Origin: an uncultured Ruminiclostridium sp.
GTDB lineage: Bacteria > Bacillota > Clostridia > Oscillospirales > Ruminococcaceae
Assembly: GCA_944388385.1 (NCBI GenBank)
Contig: CALXIO010000007.1
Coordinates: 23,384-87,383, forward strand
Direction: 5' to 3'
DNA: 64,000 nt
Made by a program: the position numbers and the translations under genes. The notes beneath the pieces are model-generated. The model was not told where the DNA came from. It ran no database searches and saw only the letters and a list, made by a program, of their open reading frames with translations. Below, piece by piece: positions 47,936 to 58,114 of this stretch (position 1 is the first letter of the stretch; each line of letters begins with the position of its first letter).

Positions 47936-48964
47936 TCAGCTTATGAAATTAAGAAATTCAAAATTATATACATAGCTGAATACATAGGATTTTGAAATAG
48001 TCATTTCATTAAGGAATATAAGGCTGTTGCCTGTAGCAGATACAATAAGGTGAACTACTATAACTATCACAAATAATGAAAGCACACCCTGTAATAATCC
48101 GAACACACCTCCAAGGAACTGATTGAGTCCCCCTACAAGAGGTATCTTGTTTACTATCTTTGTGGTGGCGGTGATAACAGCCATTATAATAAGCAGTAAA
48201 ATAAAAAGCACAATAAAGATTATAGTCTGCATGGGCACAAATATAATAGGCTTTGCGAAATCATCAAGGAATTGCTTTCCGGGATTTTCCGCAGACTGAA
48301 GTGCACCTAAAATAAGATTTGTAACAAATGTATCTGCAAAGTTGCTGTAAACATCCTCAGGTACACCCACAGAAGCTAAAAGCTCTGATACAGACTGAGA
48401 AGCATTGACTATACTATCCCAGCTTTCGGTGTTTTTCATGGTGGTGGTAATAACCTGTGCAAATACTATCTTTTCAAGGCCGTACTTTTCAGCATCCGCC
48501 TGGGCTACCTGAACGGTACCCACATTGATATTTGAATAATCAACGTTTGTAACTCCAAAGGCTGAAAGGTCAATATTTGCCGCCCCTGTTTTACTTATAT
48601 CAACGCTTGAAAGTATAAGGGTTATCTTTCCTGCGTCATCGGGTTTTGCATCAAGTGATGATACAGACTGGCCGTTTACTGTGGTTTTTGAAAGATCAAG
48701 CTCGGAAATTCCCTCTAAAACCTCGCTGTCAACGGTATCATAGACTATCTTGTTTATTTCCTCCGTAAGAGGCTTTTCTATTACGTTATCGTATATTGCG
48801 TTTGCTATTGCGCCGCTTAAAATAAGCGCTCCCACAAAAGCAATAAGGAAGGTGCACAGGCTTAAAAGCATTTTAACAAAGCCCTGCTTATAGCCTGTCA
48901 TAATTCCTCCTAAAAGCACCGCTATAAGCAGTACATCATAAAACCAGAAAAATTCAGTTCCCAT
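47936..48964 (-). CDS. CvpA-family membrane protein
   Basis: This protein of about 342 residues has N-terminal helices (FYDVLLIAVLLGGIMTGYKQG, the CvpA-like GxxxGxxxG pattern), a long extracytoplasmic insert of about 170 residues, and C-terminal helices with the family motif NKIPLVGGLNQFLGGVFGLLQG. CvpA proteins are linked to colicin V production and envelope maintenance. ATG at 48964 has AGGGG 8 nt upstream; an ATG two codons earlier is too close. It is the last gene of the ruvC operon. Confidence 0.85.
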   Translation of the reverse strand: MGTEFFWFYDVLLIAVLLGGIMTGYKQGFVKMLLSLCTFLIAFVGALILSGAIANAIYDNVIEKPLTEEINKIVYDTVDSEVLEGISELDLSKTTVNGQSVSSLDAKPDDAGKITLILSSVDISKTGAANIDLSAFGVTNVDYSNINVGTVQVAQADAEKYGLEKIVFAQVITTTMKNTESWDSIVNASQSVSELLASVGVPEDVYSNFADTFVTNLILGALQSAENPGKQFLDDFAKPIIFVPMQTIIFIVLFILLLIIMAVITATTKIVNKIPLVGGLNQFLGGVFGLLQGVLSLFVIVIVVHLIVSATGNSLIFLNEMTISKSYVFSYVYNFEFLNFIS

Positions 48965-49000
48965 TCTCATTACCCCTTTTTGTAATTATCTTTTTCTTTT

Positions 49001-50185
49001 TTAAATATTCTTTTCTGTCAGTTCATCATAGCCTAAAAGCACCTGCTTTGAATCAATATCCACAAAGTCGGAATATTCATCATCAAGGGTGGTTTGCTTT
49101 ATTATATTAAGGCTCTGATCATAAAGAGCAAGCTGTCTGTCCATCAGCATAAGATAACCGTTGTCACACTTGTAAATACGCTTTACCTTCTCCTCTGAAA
49201 CGACGGTGGCTGTAACCTCACACTTTTCATTAAAGAGGGTTATTGTGCTGTTTTTGGTGGAATTGTCTGTTACCACTATTCTTTCGCCGGGGGTACTGCT
49301 TATTTTTTCAAGGGCTCCGGTGTAGCCGTAGCTTCCTAACAGCTTGCCATCTTTTGAAATGGTGGTTATTCTGTCATCCCCGTATACTGTCAGCACATCA
49401 TCTGTAAAGCAAATATCCACGCTCAGACAATCGTCTATTTCATAGCTCCAAAGCTCGGAATTTTCCTTTCCCGGCCTTATCTTCTTAATCTCGGTTTTTA
49501 TACTGCCGTCTTCACTATGGGCAAGGGCTAAGTATATTTCCTTATTATCCGGAGAAAATGCCGCCTGCATTACAAGGCTGTCTACAAATTTCTGTGTATA
49601 AAGCCATTCTCCGTTGCCGTCATAGATATAGATTATGTTGGAATAACTGCCTGATGAAGTGACTATTGCCACATTCTCATTGTCGCTTAAAAATCCGCTT
49701 ACTATTATCTCATCCTTTATGGACTGCTGATAAATACGGGCATTTTTATTATACAGCGAAAAATCATGACCGCCCTTGTCATAGATAAGCACACGCTTAT
49801 TGTTTGAAACAGAAGTGGGTGTCACATATCCATGCTGTAAAGCATACCGCTGACCGCCGTTCGAGGCGTAGGTATACATATAGGTATCAGTTACCAATAC
49901 AAAGCTGTCCCCCATCGGAAGAAGCTCATAATCTGAGCTTGACTCCAGCTTTACGGGATACCCAACAGAAGTGGTGGTGGTGTTATCTATTTTTGAAGCA
50001 ATTCCCCTGAGAGGCTCAAAGATAACATCCCTGTAAACCCACAGAAGGGCTACTGCAACTATAACAACAGCAAGAATTATAAGATTTCTTATACGCTTTG
50101 CCCGTTTTTTCTTTTTTCTGTACAGGGCCATATCATTGACTTCATCAGCCATGCTATGCTCCCTTTTTACGTCAGGTACCTTCAT
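49001..50185 (-). CDS. DUF5711-type membrane-anchored beta-propeller-like protein
   Basis: This 394-residue protein has a short cytosolic basic region (YRKKKKRAKRIRN), one membrane helix (LIILAVVIVAVALLWVYR) and a large extracytoplasmic domain of WD/PQQ-like repeats (VLVTDTYMYTYASNGG, NVAIVTSSGSYSNIIYIYDG, ERIVVTDNSTKNS). It resembles DUF5711, which is of unknown function. ATG at 50185 follows AGGGGTG; the longer frame overlaps truA. It lies between truA and cvpA; a cell-surface role is likely. Confidence 0.78.
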   Translation of the reverse strand: MKVPDVKREHSMADEVNDMALYRKKKKRAKRIRNLIILAVVIVAVALLWVYRDVIFEPLRGIASKIDNTTTTSVGYPVKLESSSDYELLPMGDSFVLVTDTYMYTYASNGGQRYALQHGYVTPTSVSNNKRVLIYDKGGHDFSLYNKNARIYQQSIKDEIIVSGFLSDNENVAIVTSSGSYSNIIYIYDGNGEWLYTQKFVDSLVMQAAFSPDNKEIYLALAHSEDGSIKTEIKKIRPGKENSELWSYEIDDCLSVDICFTDDVLTVYGDDRITTISKDGKLLGSYGYTGALEKISSTPGERIVVTDNSTKNSTITLFNEKCEVTATVVSEEKVKRIYKCDNGYLMLMDRQLALYDQSLNIIKQTTLDDEYSDFVDIDSKQVLLGYDELTEKNI

Positions 50186-50198
50186 TTTATCACCCCTG

Positions 50199-50939
50199 TT
50201 AATAAAAGACTTTGTTAAGATATAAGCCGCCGGGAGGTACTGTCTTTCCTGCCTTTTCTCTGTCTCCCTCATTAAGGGCGGAAATTATATCCTCCTCGGT
50301 GCGTTTTCCCTCACTTATATAGATAAGAGTACCTACTATAATTCTTACCATATTGTGAAGAAATCCGTTGCCGCTTACATATATTTCAACATATTCGCCG
50401 ATTTTTTCTATTCTTATATCATATACCGTTCTGACGGTGGTTTTTAAATGCTCCTTTGCCTCTGCCTTGCAAAAAGCGGCAAAGTCGTGAGTGCCCACAA
50501 GCAATTTTGCGGCACTTCTCATTTTTTCTATATCCAATGTATAAGGATAGTTAAGTGACATATTTCTTGCAAATACATCCCTTATATCGCTGCAATGGAT
50601 ACGGTATAAATATTCCTTGCCCTTGCTGTCATATCTGGCATGAAAGCAATCATTTACCTCCTCGCAGGATAGTATTGCTATATCATCCGGAAGAAGGGCA
50701 TTCATTGCCTTTATAAAGCCCTCGCAGGGAATATTGTTTTCAGTTCTGAAATTGAATACAAAGGCTCTTGCGTGAACTCCTGTATCGGTACGGGAACAGC
50801 CGTTTATACTGTGCTTACCGCAAAGCAGCTTTGATATGGTATCCTCCACAGTCTGCTGTATGCTTACCGCATTGTCCTGATACTGGTATCCGTGATAGGC
50901 TGAGCCGTCGTAAGCCATTGTTACCTTTAAATTTCTCAT
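50199..50939 (-). CDS. truA: tRNA pseudouridine(38-40) synthase
   Basis: This 246-residue enzyme makes pseudouridine at positions 38-40 of the tRNA anticodon arm. The catalytic Asp is in GCSRTDTGVHA; FHARYDSKGKEYLYRI and SGNGFLHNMVRI are further TruA signatures. It overlaps ecfT by 4 nt (ATGA), the standard ecfA1-ecfA2-ecfT-truA arrangement of Firmicutes. Confidence 0.96.
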   Translation of the reverse strand: MRNLKVTMAYDGSAYHGYQYQDNAVSIQQTVEDTISKLLCGKHSINGCSRTDTGVHARAFVFNFRTENNIPCEGFIKAMNALLPDDIAILSCEEVNDCFHARYDSKGKEYLYRIHCSDIRDVFARNMSLNYPYTLDIEKMRSAAKLLVGTHDFAAFCKAEAKEHLKTTVRTVYDIRIEKIGEYVEIYVSGNGFLHNMVRIIVGTLIYISEGKRTEEDIISALNEGDREKAGKTVPPGGLYLNKVFY

Positions 50940-51760
50940 ACAAATGCAATTACCGGAAGGTAAATATTAAGCAGTACCACGGCGGTTATCATTAACCCCA
51001 TTACAAGTAATGCCATATAATCCTTTACCCCGGATTTAAGTATCTTCATTTTTGTTCTGCCGTCGCCCCCTCTGTAGCATCTGCATTCCATTGCAAGGGC
51101 AAGCTCAGTTGCCCTTTTAAAGGCGGATACAAAAAGAGGTATCAGCACCGGCACTAATGCCTTAGCTCTCTTTAAAAGTCCCCCGGTATCAAGGTCTGCG
51201 CCCCTTGCCTTCTGGGCTGACATTATCTTGTCGGTTTCCTCCACTAAGGTGGGAATAAACCTTAAAGCAATAGTCATCATCATAGCAAGCTCATGCACCG
51301 GAAAGCGAACCTTCTTAAGGGGTGACAAAAGCCTTTCTATAGCGTCGGTAAGCTCAATGGGGGAGGTAGTATAGGTAAGTAACGACATACCTATAATAAG
51401 GAAAATAATTCTTAGCGTCATATATATTGAGGTGTCTATGCTCTTTGCGTAAATGGTAATTATCCACCACTGAAACAAGGGCTCACCCTCACCCTTTATA
51501 AACAAAAGGTTTAATATACAGGTAAGAAGAATTATCGGTAGTATTGGCTTCAGGCTTTTGAAAATAAGACTGAAGCTAATATGTGACAGCATATATGCCA
51601 TCAGTATAAACAGTCCGCATAAAAGCAGGGTGAAATAATTTCCTGCTAAAAACAGCATAACCACATAAGCTATATCAAGTATTATCTTGAATCTGCTGTC
51701 AAGTCTGTGTATTATGGACTTTCCCGGGAAATACTGTCCTATGGTTATATCCTTCAGCAT
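50936..51760 (-). CDS. ecfT: ECF transporter transmembrane subunit
   Basis: This 274-residue membrane subunit couples the two ATPases to exchangeable S-components for vitamin uptake. It has about five to six helices and the two coupling helices, marked by AQKARGADLDTG and ALAMECRCYRGGDGRTK; the second has Cys where Ala is usual. It overlaps ecfA2 by 7 nt. No S-component gene is in the window, as expected of a group II housekeeping ECF system. Confidence 0.93.
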   Translation of the reverse strand: MLKDITIGQYFPGKSIIHRLDSRFKIILDIAYVVMLFLAGNYFTLLLCGLFILMAYMLSHISFSLIFKSLKPILPIILLTCILNLLFIKGEGEPLFQWWIITIYAKSIDTSIYMTLRIIFLIIGMSLLTYTTSPIELTDAIERLLSPLKKVRFPVHELAMMMTIALRFIPTLVEETDKIMSAQKARGADLDTGGLLKRAKALVPVLIPLFVSAFKRATELALAMECRCYRGGDGRTKMKILKSGVKDYMALLVMGLMITAVVLLNIYLPVIAFV

Positions 51761-52617
51761 ATCTTTCCTTCTTTAACTAGTTGTAATATCCTTGTCTTTG
51801 CTCTTTCTACTGTGTAAATATCATTGCCTAAATCAATTCCCTTTTCTTTAAGGGATTTTGCTATCTTGGTTATCTGGGGCACATCAAGGCCTATATTCAT
51901 TATTTCATCCTGACGGGCAAAAACCTTGTCGGTGGTATCATGACAGAATAATTTTCCCTTGTTCATAACAAGCACCTTATCTGCAAATCTCACTATATCC
52001 TCCATTGAGTGTGATACAAGTAAAATGGTGGTGTTATATTTCTTATGATATTCGGAAATTCTTTTAAGCACCTTTTCCCTGCCGATAGGGTCAAGTCCTG
52101 CCGCAGGCTCATCAAGTACAAGTACCTCAGGGTGCATGGCCATAACGCCTGCTAAGGCTACCCTTCTTTTCTGTCCGCCGGATAAGTCAAAGGGAGAACG
52201 GGAAAGCAATTCCTCAGACAGCCCCATATCCTGTGCCGCCTGCCTTACGCACTTGTCGATTTCTTCCTCGCTCATGCCCATATTCTTAGGGCCGTAGGCT
52301 ATGTCCTTGTATACCGTTTCCTCAAAAAGCTGATGCTCTGAATACTGAAACACAAGTCCCACCTTAAAGCGTATCTTCTTTATATCAACACCCTTGCCCC
52401 ATATATTCTCACCGTCAATAAGCACCTTTCCGGATGTTGGCTTTATAAGTCCGTTAAGATGCTGTATAAGTGTGGACTTGCCGCTTCCGGTGTGGCCTAT
52501 AATTCCGCAGAATTCACCCTTTTCAATGGTGAGGCTTACATCATTCACCGCAACCGACTCAAAGGGAGTGCCTACGCTGTATTTGTAGGTGAGGTTTTTA
52601 AGCTCAATTAGGTTCAT
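51754..52617 (-). CDS. ecfA2: ECF transporter ATPase A2
   Basis: This 287-residue ATPase has Walker A GHTGSGKST, a Q-loop in LVFQYSEHQLFEETV, signature LSGGQKRRVA, Walker B VLVLDEPAAGLDP, and switch histidine in LLVSHSMEDI. The FQYSEHQLF variant distinguishes EcfA2 from EcfA1 (FQNPDNQ). It shares one base with the ecfA1 stop. Confidence 0.94.
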   Translation of the reverse strand: MNLIELKNLTYKYSVGTPFESVAVNDVSLTIEKGEFCGIIGHTGSGKSTLIQHLNGLIKPTSGKVLIDGENIWGKGVDIKKIRFKVGLVFQYSEHQLFEETVYKDIAYGPKNMGMSEEEIDKCVRQAAQDMGLSEELLSRSPFDLSGGQKRRVALAGVMAMHPEVLVLDEPAAGLDPIGREKVLKRISEYHKKYNTTILLVSHSMEDIVRFADKVLVMNKGKLFCHDTTDKVFARQDEIMNIGLDVPQITKIAKSLKEKGIDLGNDIYTVERAKTRILQLVKEGKIC

Positions 52618-53495
52618 TATCTCTCTTCTTTCATTTTGTCTTTAAGCATATTATAAAGATATTCTGCGCATTGTTCCACATCTATTATGTCCTCGGGAAC
52701 TGATAGCCCTGCCTTTTTAAGCTCATACATAAGCTCAGTTGCCTGGGGTACATCAAGGCCTACTGCCTTTAATTCTTCCACCCGGGAGAATATTTTCTTC
52801 GGAACATCATCCATTATTATCCTGCCCTTGTCAATTACCACCACACGCTGAGCCTGTGCCGCCTCCTCCATGTAATGGGTAATAAGCACAACAGTAATGC
52901 CGTAGTCCTTGTTAAGGCTCTTTATTGTTTTCATTATCTCTTTTCTGCCCTTAGGGTCAAGCATGGCGGTAGGCTCGTCCATTACTATACATCTCGGACG
53001 CATGGCAATAATGCCGGCTATTGCTACTCTTTGCTTTTGTCCGCCGGATAACTGGTGGGGAGCGTGCTCACGGTAGTCATACATATCCACCGCCTTTAAT
53101 GCCTCATCCACCCTTTTTCTGATTTCCGAAGACTCTACACCCAGGTTTTCAAGGGCAAATGCCACATCCTCTTCTACTATTGTGGCTACTATCTGATTGT
53201 CGGGATTTTGAAATACCATTCCCACAGTCTGCCTTATATCATATATACGGCTTTCATCCGAGGAATCTATCCCGTCTATAAGCACCTTACCCTCTGTCGG
53301 GATAAGTATGCCGTTAAAGTGCTTTGCAAGTGTGGATTTTCCGCTTCCGTTATGGCCCAGTACAGCCACAAAGCTGCCGTTTTCCACTTCAAGGCTTACA
53401 TTGTCAAGAACACGGTTCTTGCCCACTTCATCGCCGTTTTCATCCAGCACCGAATAATCAAATACAAGCTTATCTGCTTTTATTATCTTTTCCAC
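52617..53495 (-). CDS. ecfA1: ECF transporter ATPase A1
   Basis: This ATPase of about 292 residues has Walker [11 protein letters not shown]-loop [11 protein letters not shown], signature [10 protein letters not shown], Walker [14 protein letters not shown] and His in [14 protein letters not shown] start at 53495 has AGAGG 6 nt upstream and gives the N-terminus [15 protein letters not shown]; a TTG six codons earlier, inside the upstream gene's end, is less likely. Confidence 0.93.
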   Translation of the reverse strand: MEKIIKADKLVFDYSVLDENGDEVGKNRVLDNVSLEVENGSFVAVLGHNGSGKSTLAKHFNGILIPTEGKVLIDGIDSSDESRIYDIRQTVGMVFQNPDNQIVATIVEEDVAFALENLGVESSEIRKRVDEALKAVDMYDYREHAPHQLSGGQKQRVAIAGIIAMRPRCIVMDEPTAMLDPKGRKEIMKTIKSLNKDYGITVVLITHYMEEAAQAQRVVVIDKGRIIMDDVPKKIFSRVEELKAVGLDVPQATELMYELKKAGLSVPEDIIDVEQCAEYLYNMLKDKMKEER

Positions 53496-53505
53496 TTTTG
53501 TCCTC

Positions 53506-54372
53506 TTAATCAAAATATACTATGGCAGTATTGCCGGCAGGAACTGAAAGTCCTGTCTTTTCCACCGGCAGACCTATCTCGTCACTTTCCACCCTTATTT
53601 TAAAGCGTTTTCCCACGGTCATATTAAGTAAATATGACATAACAGAGGAAGAAAGTCCGGTGGTGTAGCTGTTAAGAACTATAAACAGGGGCTTATCAGT
53701 CAGCACCTGTGTACACATATTCATAAGGTCATAAATGTTATCCTCAAGGCGCCACATTTCCCCGTTTGTGCCTCTGCCGTAGCTTGGTGGGTCAAGGATA
53801 ATTCCGTCGTAGCGGTTGTTTCTTCTTATTTCTCTGCCTAAAAACTTAACCGCATCGTCAACTATCCAGCGTATGGGCTTATCGGAAAGTCCGCTTAATG
53901 CCGCATTGTTTCTTGCCCAATCCACCATGCCCTTTACCGCATCCAGATGACATACCCTTGCCCCTGCCTTAGCACAGGCTAAGGTAGCACCTCCGGTATA
54001 GGCAAACATATTAAGCACATTTATATCCTTGTTCGCATTTTTAATAAGCTGTGAACAAAGATCCCAGTTTACCGCCTGCTCAGGGAAAATTCCCGTATGC
54101 TTAAAGCCTGTTGGCTTAACCATGAATTTAAGCTCCTTATAGCTTATATTCCAGCTTTCGGGAAGGCGCTTTTTATATTCCCAGCTTCCCCCACCGCTTG
54201 ATGAACGGTGATATATTGCATCCGCCTTTTGCCAAAGGGGGGATGGGTCGGGATTTTTCCATATAATCTGCGGGTCGGGTCTTACAAGGAGATATTCTCC
54301 CCACATTTCAAGTCTTTGTCCCCCGGAGGCATCTATCAGCCGATAGTCCTTCCAGTCGGAAGATCTTCTCAT
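53506..54372 (-). CDS. Class I SAM-dependent (rRNA) methyltransferase
   Basis: This 288-residue COG1092-type (RlmI/RlmK-like) methyltransferase has the SAM-binding loop [18 protein letters not shown], an acidic residue in CHLDAVKG, and the catalytic motif [11 protein letters not shown]. Homologues modify 23S rRNA cytosine or guanine; the exact site cannot be told. The N-terminus starts [20 protein letters not shown], without a PUA domain. It starts directly after the glmM stop in the same operon. Confidence 0.88.
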   Translation of the reverse strand: MRRSSDWKDYRLIDASGGQRLEMWGEYLLVRPDPQIIWKNPDPSPLWQKADAIYHRSSSGGGSWEYKKRLPESWNISYKELKFMVKPTGFKHTGIFPEQAVNWDLCSQLIKNANKDINVLNMFAYTGGATLACAKAGARVCHLDAVKGMVDWARNNAALSGLSDKPIRWIVDDAVKFLGREIRRNNRYDGIILDPPSYGRGTNGEMWRLEDNIYDLMNMCTQVLTDKPLFIVLNSYTTGLSSSVMSYLLNMTVGKRFKIRVESDEIGLPVEKTGLSVPAGNTAIVYFD

Positions 54373-55728
54373 TTAGCAAAGCTCCTTTTCTACTACCTTT
54401 ACTATTTCATCTGTCCAGTAGTTTACCTTATCGGCGTCACTGCCCTCTATCATAACACGAACAAGGGGCTCTGTGCCGCTTTCTCTTACTAAAATTCTGC
54501 CCTCGTCCTTAAGGTCAGCCTTTGCCTTTTCTATAATATCAAGAATAGCCTGTGACTTATCCCACTTGCCCTTTGAGGCTTCGGTTATCTTTACATTCTT
54601 AAGCACCTGGGGATAATCGGGAATATCTGCTACAAGCTCGGATAATCTCATCTTTGTCTTAGTCATAAGCTCCATGGTCTGGGCGGCGGTAAGCTGTCCG
54701 TCGCCGGTGGTGGCATGGTCAAGGAATATAATATGTCCTGACTGCTCGCCGCCTATTGAGTAGCCCTCTTTAAGCATTTCCTCAAGAACATAGCGGTCTC
54801 CCACCTTTGTACATACAGTATCGATCTTATTTGCCTTCATATAGGTATGAAAGCCTAAGTTACTCATTACCGTTACTACTGCGGTGTTTTTATTCAGCTT
54901 GCCTATTTCCTTAAAATAACGGGAAATAATAGCAATTAGCTTATCACCGTCAACCACATTTCCCTTTTCGTCAACCGCAAGGCATCTGTCTGCATCGCCA
55001 TCAAAGGCAAAGCCCACATCACAGCCTCTTTCCTTTACCACCTCAGCCATTCTTTCGATATGGGTGGAACCGCAGTTGTCGTTTATATTAAGTCCGTTGG
55101 GCTCGTCATTTATGTATATGAATTCTGCGCCGAACTTAGTAAAAAGCTGTTTTGCTGTGGCACTTGCACTGCCGTTTGCACAGTCAAGGGCCACAAGAAG
55201 TCCCTGAAAATGTCCGGATACGGTTGACTGGATATGCTCGCTGTATTCACTTGCCGCACCGAAAATTGTCCTTACTCTGCCCACTTCCTTACCGTCGGTA
55301 AGCTTTATCTTTTCCGGGGTGTCAAGAATAAGGGCTTCTATTTCGTTTTCCACATCATCAGGTAATTTAAAGCCTGTGGCGGAGAATATTTTAATTCCGT
55401 TATATTCAACTGAATTATGGGATGCGGAAATCATCACACCTGCATCCGCCTCATAAAGTCCCACAAGATAGGCTACTGCCGGGGTGGGTACTACTCCTAA
55501 AAGCTCAACGTCTGCACCCACTGAGGTAATACCTGCAATAAGTGCCGCTTCAAGAATATCGGATGAAATTCTTGTGTCCTTGCCTATAAGTATCTTTGCG
55601 CGCTCCTTTTTAGTGCCGTGCTTTGTAAGTACCATGGCCGCCGCTCTGCCTATGTTCATCGCCATTTCACAGGTAAGCTCTGTAATTGCTACACCTCTTG
55701 CGCCGTCTGTTCCGAACAATCTACCCAT
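54373..55728 (-). CDS. glmM: Phosphoglucosamine mutase
   Basis: This enzyme of about 451 residues converts glucosamine-6-phosphate to glucosamine-1-phosphate for peptidoglycan precursors. It begins MGRLFGTDGARG; the phospho-serine loop is MISASHNSVEYNGIK, the metal loop FDGDADRCL, the sugar loop GGEQSGHI, and the phosphate-binding loop VRESGTEPLVRV. ATG at 55728 follows GGAGG by 5 nt; an upstream in-frame start is unneeded. It lies between ruvB and an rRNA methyltransferase gene. Confidence 0.96.
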   Translation of the reverse strand: MGRLFGTDGARGVAITELTCEMAMNIGRAAAMVLTKHGTKKERAKILIGKDTRISSDILEAALIAGITSVGADVELLGVVPTPAVAYLVGLYEADAGVMISASHNSVEYNGIKIFSATGFKLPDDVENEIEALILDTPEKIKLTDGKEVGRVRTIFGAASEYSEHIQSTVSGHFQGLLVALDCANGSASATAKQLFTKFGAEFIYINDEPNGLNINDNCGSTHIERMAEVVKERGCDVGFAFDGDADRCLAVDEKGNVVDGDKLIAIISRYFKEIGKLNKNTAVVTVMSNLGFHTYMKANKIDTVCTKVGDRYVLEEMLKEGYSIGGEQSGHIIFLDHATTGDGQLTAAQTMELMTKTKMRLSELVADIPDYPQVLKNVKITEASKGKWDKSQAILDIIEKAKADLKDEGRILVRESGTEPLVRVMIEGSDADKVNYWTDEIVKVVEKELC

Positions 55729-55742
55729 TTGTTCCTCCGTTA

Positions 55743-56804
55743 TCAATCATCTAAAAATTGTTGGCCGTCTTTATTTATGCCTAAATATTTATATGCCTCG
55801 TAGGTTGCACATCTGCCCCTTGGGGTGCGGTTTATAAAGCCTAACTGCATTAAATAGGGCTCGCATACATCCTCTAAGGTCACAGCCTCCTCGCCAAGGG
55901 CGGAGGCTAAGGTTTCAAGTCCCACAGGACCTCCGTTATAGCTTTTTATAATGGTTGACAGAAATCTTCTGTCAAGGCTGTCAAGTCCTAACTTATCTAT
56001 TTCCATACGGCTAAGGGCAATATCCGACATTTCCTTTGTAATTCTGCCCTCACCCATAACCTCGGCAAAATCCCTTACTCTGCGTAAAAGTCTGTTTGCT
56101 ATACGGGGTGTTCCCCTTGAACGCCTTGCTATTTCAAGTGCGCCCTCCCTTTCACAGGGGATCGAAAGTATTACTGAGGAACGCTGAACTATACTGCATA
56201 ATTCCTCCTCAGAATAAAGCTCCAATCTCATTATAACCCCGAATCTGTCACGAAGGGGGGAGGTTAGCTGTCCTGCACGAGTGGTAGCGCCTATAAGGGT
56301 AAAGGGATTTAAGTCTACCCTTATTGACTGGGCGGAGGGTCCCTTTCCTATTACTATATCAAGTACCCTGTCCTCCAGCGCCGGATATAAAATTTCCTCC
56401 ACCTGTCTCGAAAGGCGGTGAATTTCATCCACAAAGAGAACATCTCCGGTCTGAAGTCCCGTAAGAAGTGCCGCTAATTCCCCGGGCTTTTCTATTGCCG
56501 GGCCGGAGGTTATCTTTATATTAACTCCCAGCTCATTTGCAATAATGCCTGCAAGGGTGGTTTTACCAAGACCGGGAGGGCCGTATAACAGCACATGGTC
56601 AAGGCTTTCCTTACGCTTTTTTGCCGCTTCTATATATATTTTGAGATTTTCCTTTACCTTATCCTGGCCAATATACTCATTTAAGTATTTAGGGCGAAGA
56701 CTGTACTCAATATCCGCATCCTCGGCTCTGAATTCAGGCTCTATAATCCTGTCATCCCGGTGAGCTGTTACCTCAACCTCGGAAAAATCCTTATCATCTA
56801 TCAT
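55743..56804 (-). CDS. ruvB: Holliday junction branch migration helicase
   Basis: This 353-residue AAA+ motor drives branch migration with RuvA. It has [18 protein letters not shown], Walker [11 protein letters not shown], Walker [10 protein letters not shown], sensor [19 protein letters not shown], and the C-terminal winged helix FINRTPRGR. Complete and canonical. It follows ruvA by 24 nt. Confidence 0.97.
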   Translation of the reverse strand: MIDDKDFSEVEVTAHRDDRIIEPEFRAEDADIEYSLRPKYLNEYIGQDKVKENLKIYIEAAKKRKESLDHVLLYGPPGLGKTTLAGIIANELGVNIKITSGPAIEKPGELAALLTGLQTGDVLFVDEIHRLSRQVEEILYPALEDRVLDIVIGKGPSAQSIRVDLNPFTLIGATTRAGQLTSPLRDRFGVIMRLELYSEEELCSIVQRSSVILSIPCEREGALEIARRSRGTPRIANRLLRRVRDFAEVMGEGRITKEMSDIALSRMEIDKLGLDSLDRRFLSTIIKSYNGGPVGLETLASALGEEAVTLEDVCEPYLMQLGFINRTPRGRCATYEAYKYLGINKDGQQFLDD

Positions 56805-56828
56805 TATATGCCGTCCTTATTAAAGTAG

Positions 56829-57428
56829 TTAAAACTTTGCAAGATTTTTAAGTCCTGCCTTGATAAGCTCCTCTGTGGACATATCCGAAGGAAGTCCGGA
56901 AAGTGCCTTTGTTGCCTCTGCATTTGTGTAGCCAAGCACCATAAGAGCAGATATAGCCTGGGCTACATCGTTTGACTGATTTACAGGGGCTGAAAGCTGT
57001 CCTGCCTTTACATTGGATATGGTATTTCCGTTTGCTATCTTATCCTTTAATTCAAGAACAATTCTTTCTGCCACCTTTTTGCCGATACCCGGTACTGTGG
57101 TAAGAGCCTTTACATCCCCTGCCGCCACGCTGAGAGCAAAGGACTGGGGTGTCATGGTTGACAATACCGAAAGTCCCAGCTTAGGGCCTACGCTGTTTAC
57201 GGATATTATCATCTTAAAGCAGTTAAGCTCCTGTAAATCCGCAAAGCCGAATAATTCCACTCCGTCCTCTCTTACGGAAAGATAGGTGTAAAGTGTAACC
57301 TCGCTTCCCGGCTCCAGCTTTGATATGGTATTCATTGTGGTGCGGCAGGCATAGCCTACGCCCCCGCATTCCACCACCGCTAAATTAAGCTCGGTGGTAA
57401 TGAGCTTTCCTCTTACGCTGTATATCAT
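56829..57428 (-). CDS. ruvA: Holliday junction DNA-binding protein
   Basis: This 199-residue protein has the N-terminal OB domain (MIYSVRGKLI), two helix-hairpin-helix motifs (VNSVGPKLGLSVLS and TVPGIGKKVAERIVLELKDK), and a C-terminal three-helix domain that contacts RuvB. It binds four-way junctions as tetramers. Its start lies 1 nt after the ruvC stop. Confidence 0.97.
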   Translation of the reverse strand: MIYSVRGKLITTELNLAVVECGGVGYACRTTMNTISKLEPGSEVTLYTYLSVREDGVELFGFADLQELNCFKMIISVNSVGPKLGLSVLSTMTPQSFALSVAAGDVKALTTVPGIGKKVAERIVLELKDKIANGNTISNVKAGQLSAPVNQSNDVAQAISALMVLGYTNAEATKALSGLPSDMSTEELIKAGLKNLAKF

Positions 57429-57429
57429 A

Positions 57430-57936
57430 TTATCCGTCCTGTCTTATCCTTAAATTTTTAAGCAACGAACCGCTGGAATGTCCGTGGCATATAGCCATGG
57501 CAAGGGCATCCGCCGTATCGTCGGGCTGTGGTACTTTTTCAAGGTGGAGTATGTTTTTGGTCATCTCCTGGACCTGCTTTTTAACCGCCTTACCGTAGCC
57601 CACCACCGCCTGCTTTACCTGAAGGGGTGTGTACTCGTAAATTTCTATATCCCTTTTTGCCGCTGACATTACAATTACTCCCCTTGCCTGGGCAACATCA
57701 ATACCGGTTTTCTGGTTGGTATTAAAGTAAAGCCTTTCTATGGCAAGGCAGTCAGGCTTATATTTTTCCAGCAGAAAATTAAAGTCATCGTATATCTCGC
57801 AAAGTCTTTTTTCAAAGGGGGTGTCCTTATTTGTTGTGATAGCACCATAGCCCACAACGGCGAATTTACCGCCGGAATAATCAAGTATTCCATAGCCCAC
57901 AATAGCGTAGCCCGGGTCTATGCCGATAATTCTCAT
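57430..57936 (-). CDS. ruvC: Holliday junction resolvase
   Basis: This 168-residue endonuclease has the RNase H-like acidic residues in IIGIDPGYAIVGYG (Asp7), LAIERLYF (Glu), and the pair in DDTADALAMAICH, where the last His of many homologues is present. ATG at 57936 follows an AAGGGTGG ribosome site; a longer frame lacks one. It is the first gene of the long minus-strand housekeeping operon. Confidence 0.96.
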   Translation of the reverse strand: MRIIGIDPGYAIVGYGILDYSGGKFAVVGYGAITTNKDTPFEKRLCEIYDDFNFLLEKYKPDCLAIERLYFNTNQKTGIDVAQARGVIVMSAAKRDIEIYEYTPLQVKQAVVGYGKAVKKQVQEMTKNILHLEKVPQPDDTADALAMAICHGHSSGSLLKNLRIRQDG

Positions 57937-57993
57937 AAAACCACCCTTTTTATGTTTCTGCTGAAAAATGAATATAAAACTCCATACTAAATG

Positions 57994-58022
57994 ATTATAG
58001 CACATATCCGTTTTAATTGCAA
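57994..58022 (-). promoter_or_regulatory. Promoter of the ruvC-cvpA operon
   Basis: -35 TTGCAA, 17-nt spacer, -10 TATAAT with an extended TG on the minus strand. No other comparable promoter is seen down to cvpA, so it may drive about 10 kb. Confidence 0.75.
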
Positions 58023-58059
58023 CTTTTTTATTGAAAAATCGGAATTTTGCTTAATTGTA

Positions 58060-58088
58060 TTGAAATACGGGGCGTTTTGATATATAAT
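58060..58088 (+). promoter_or_regulatory. Promoter of the apbE operon
   Basis: -35 TTGAAA, 17-nt spacer, -10 TATAAT, 26 nt upstream of the apbE start. Confidence 0.8.
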
Positions 58089-58114
58089 GAGTATATATAC
58101 CCTTGGAGGACTGA

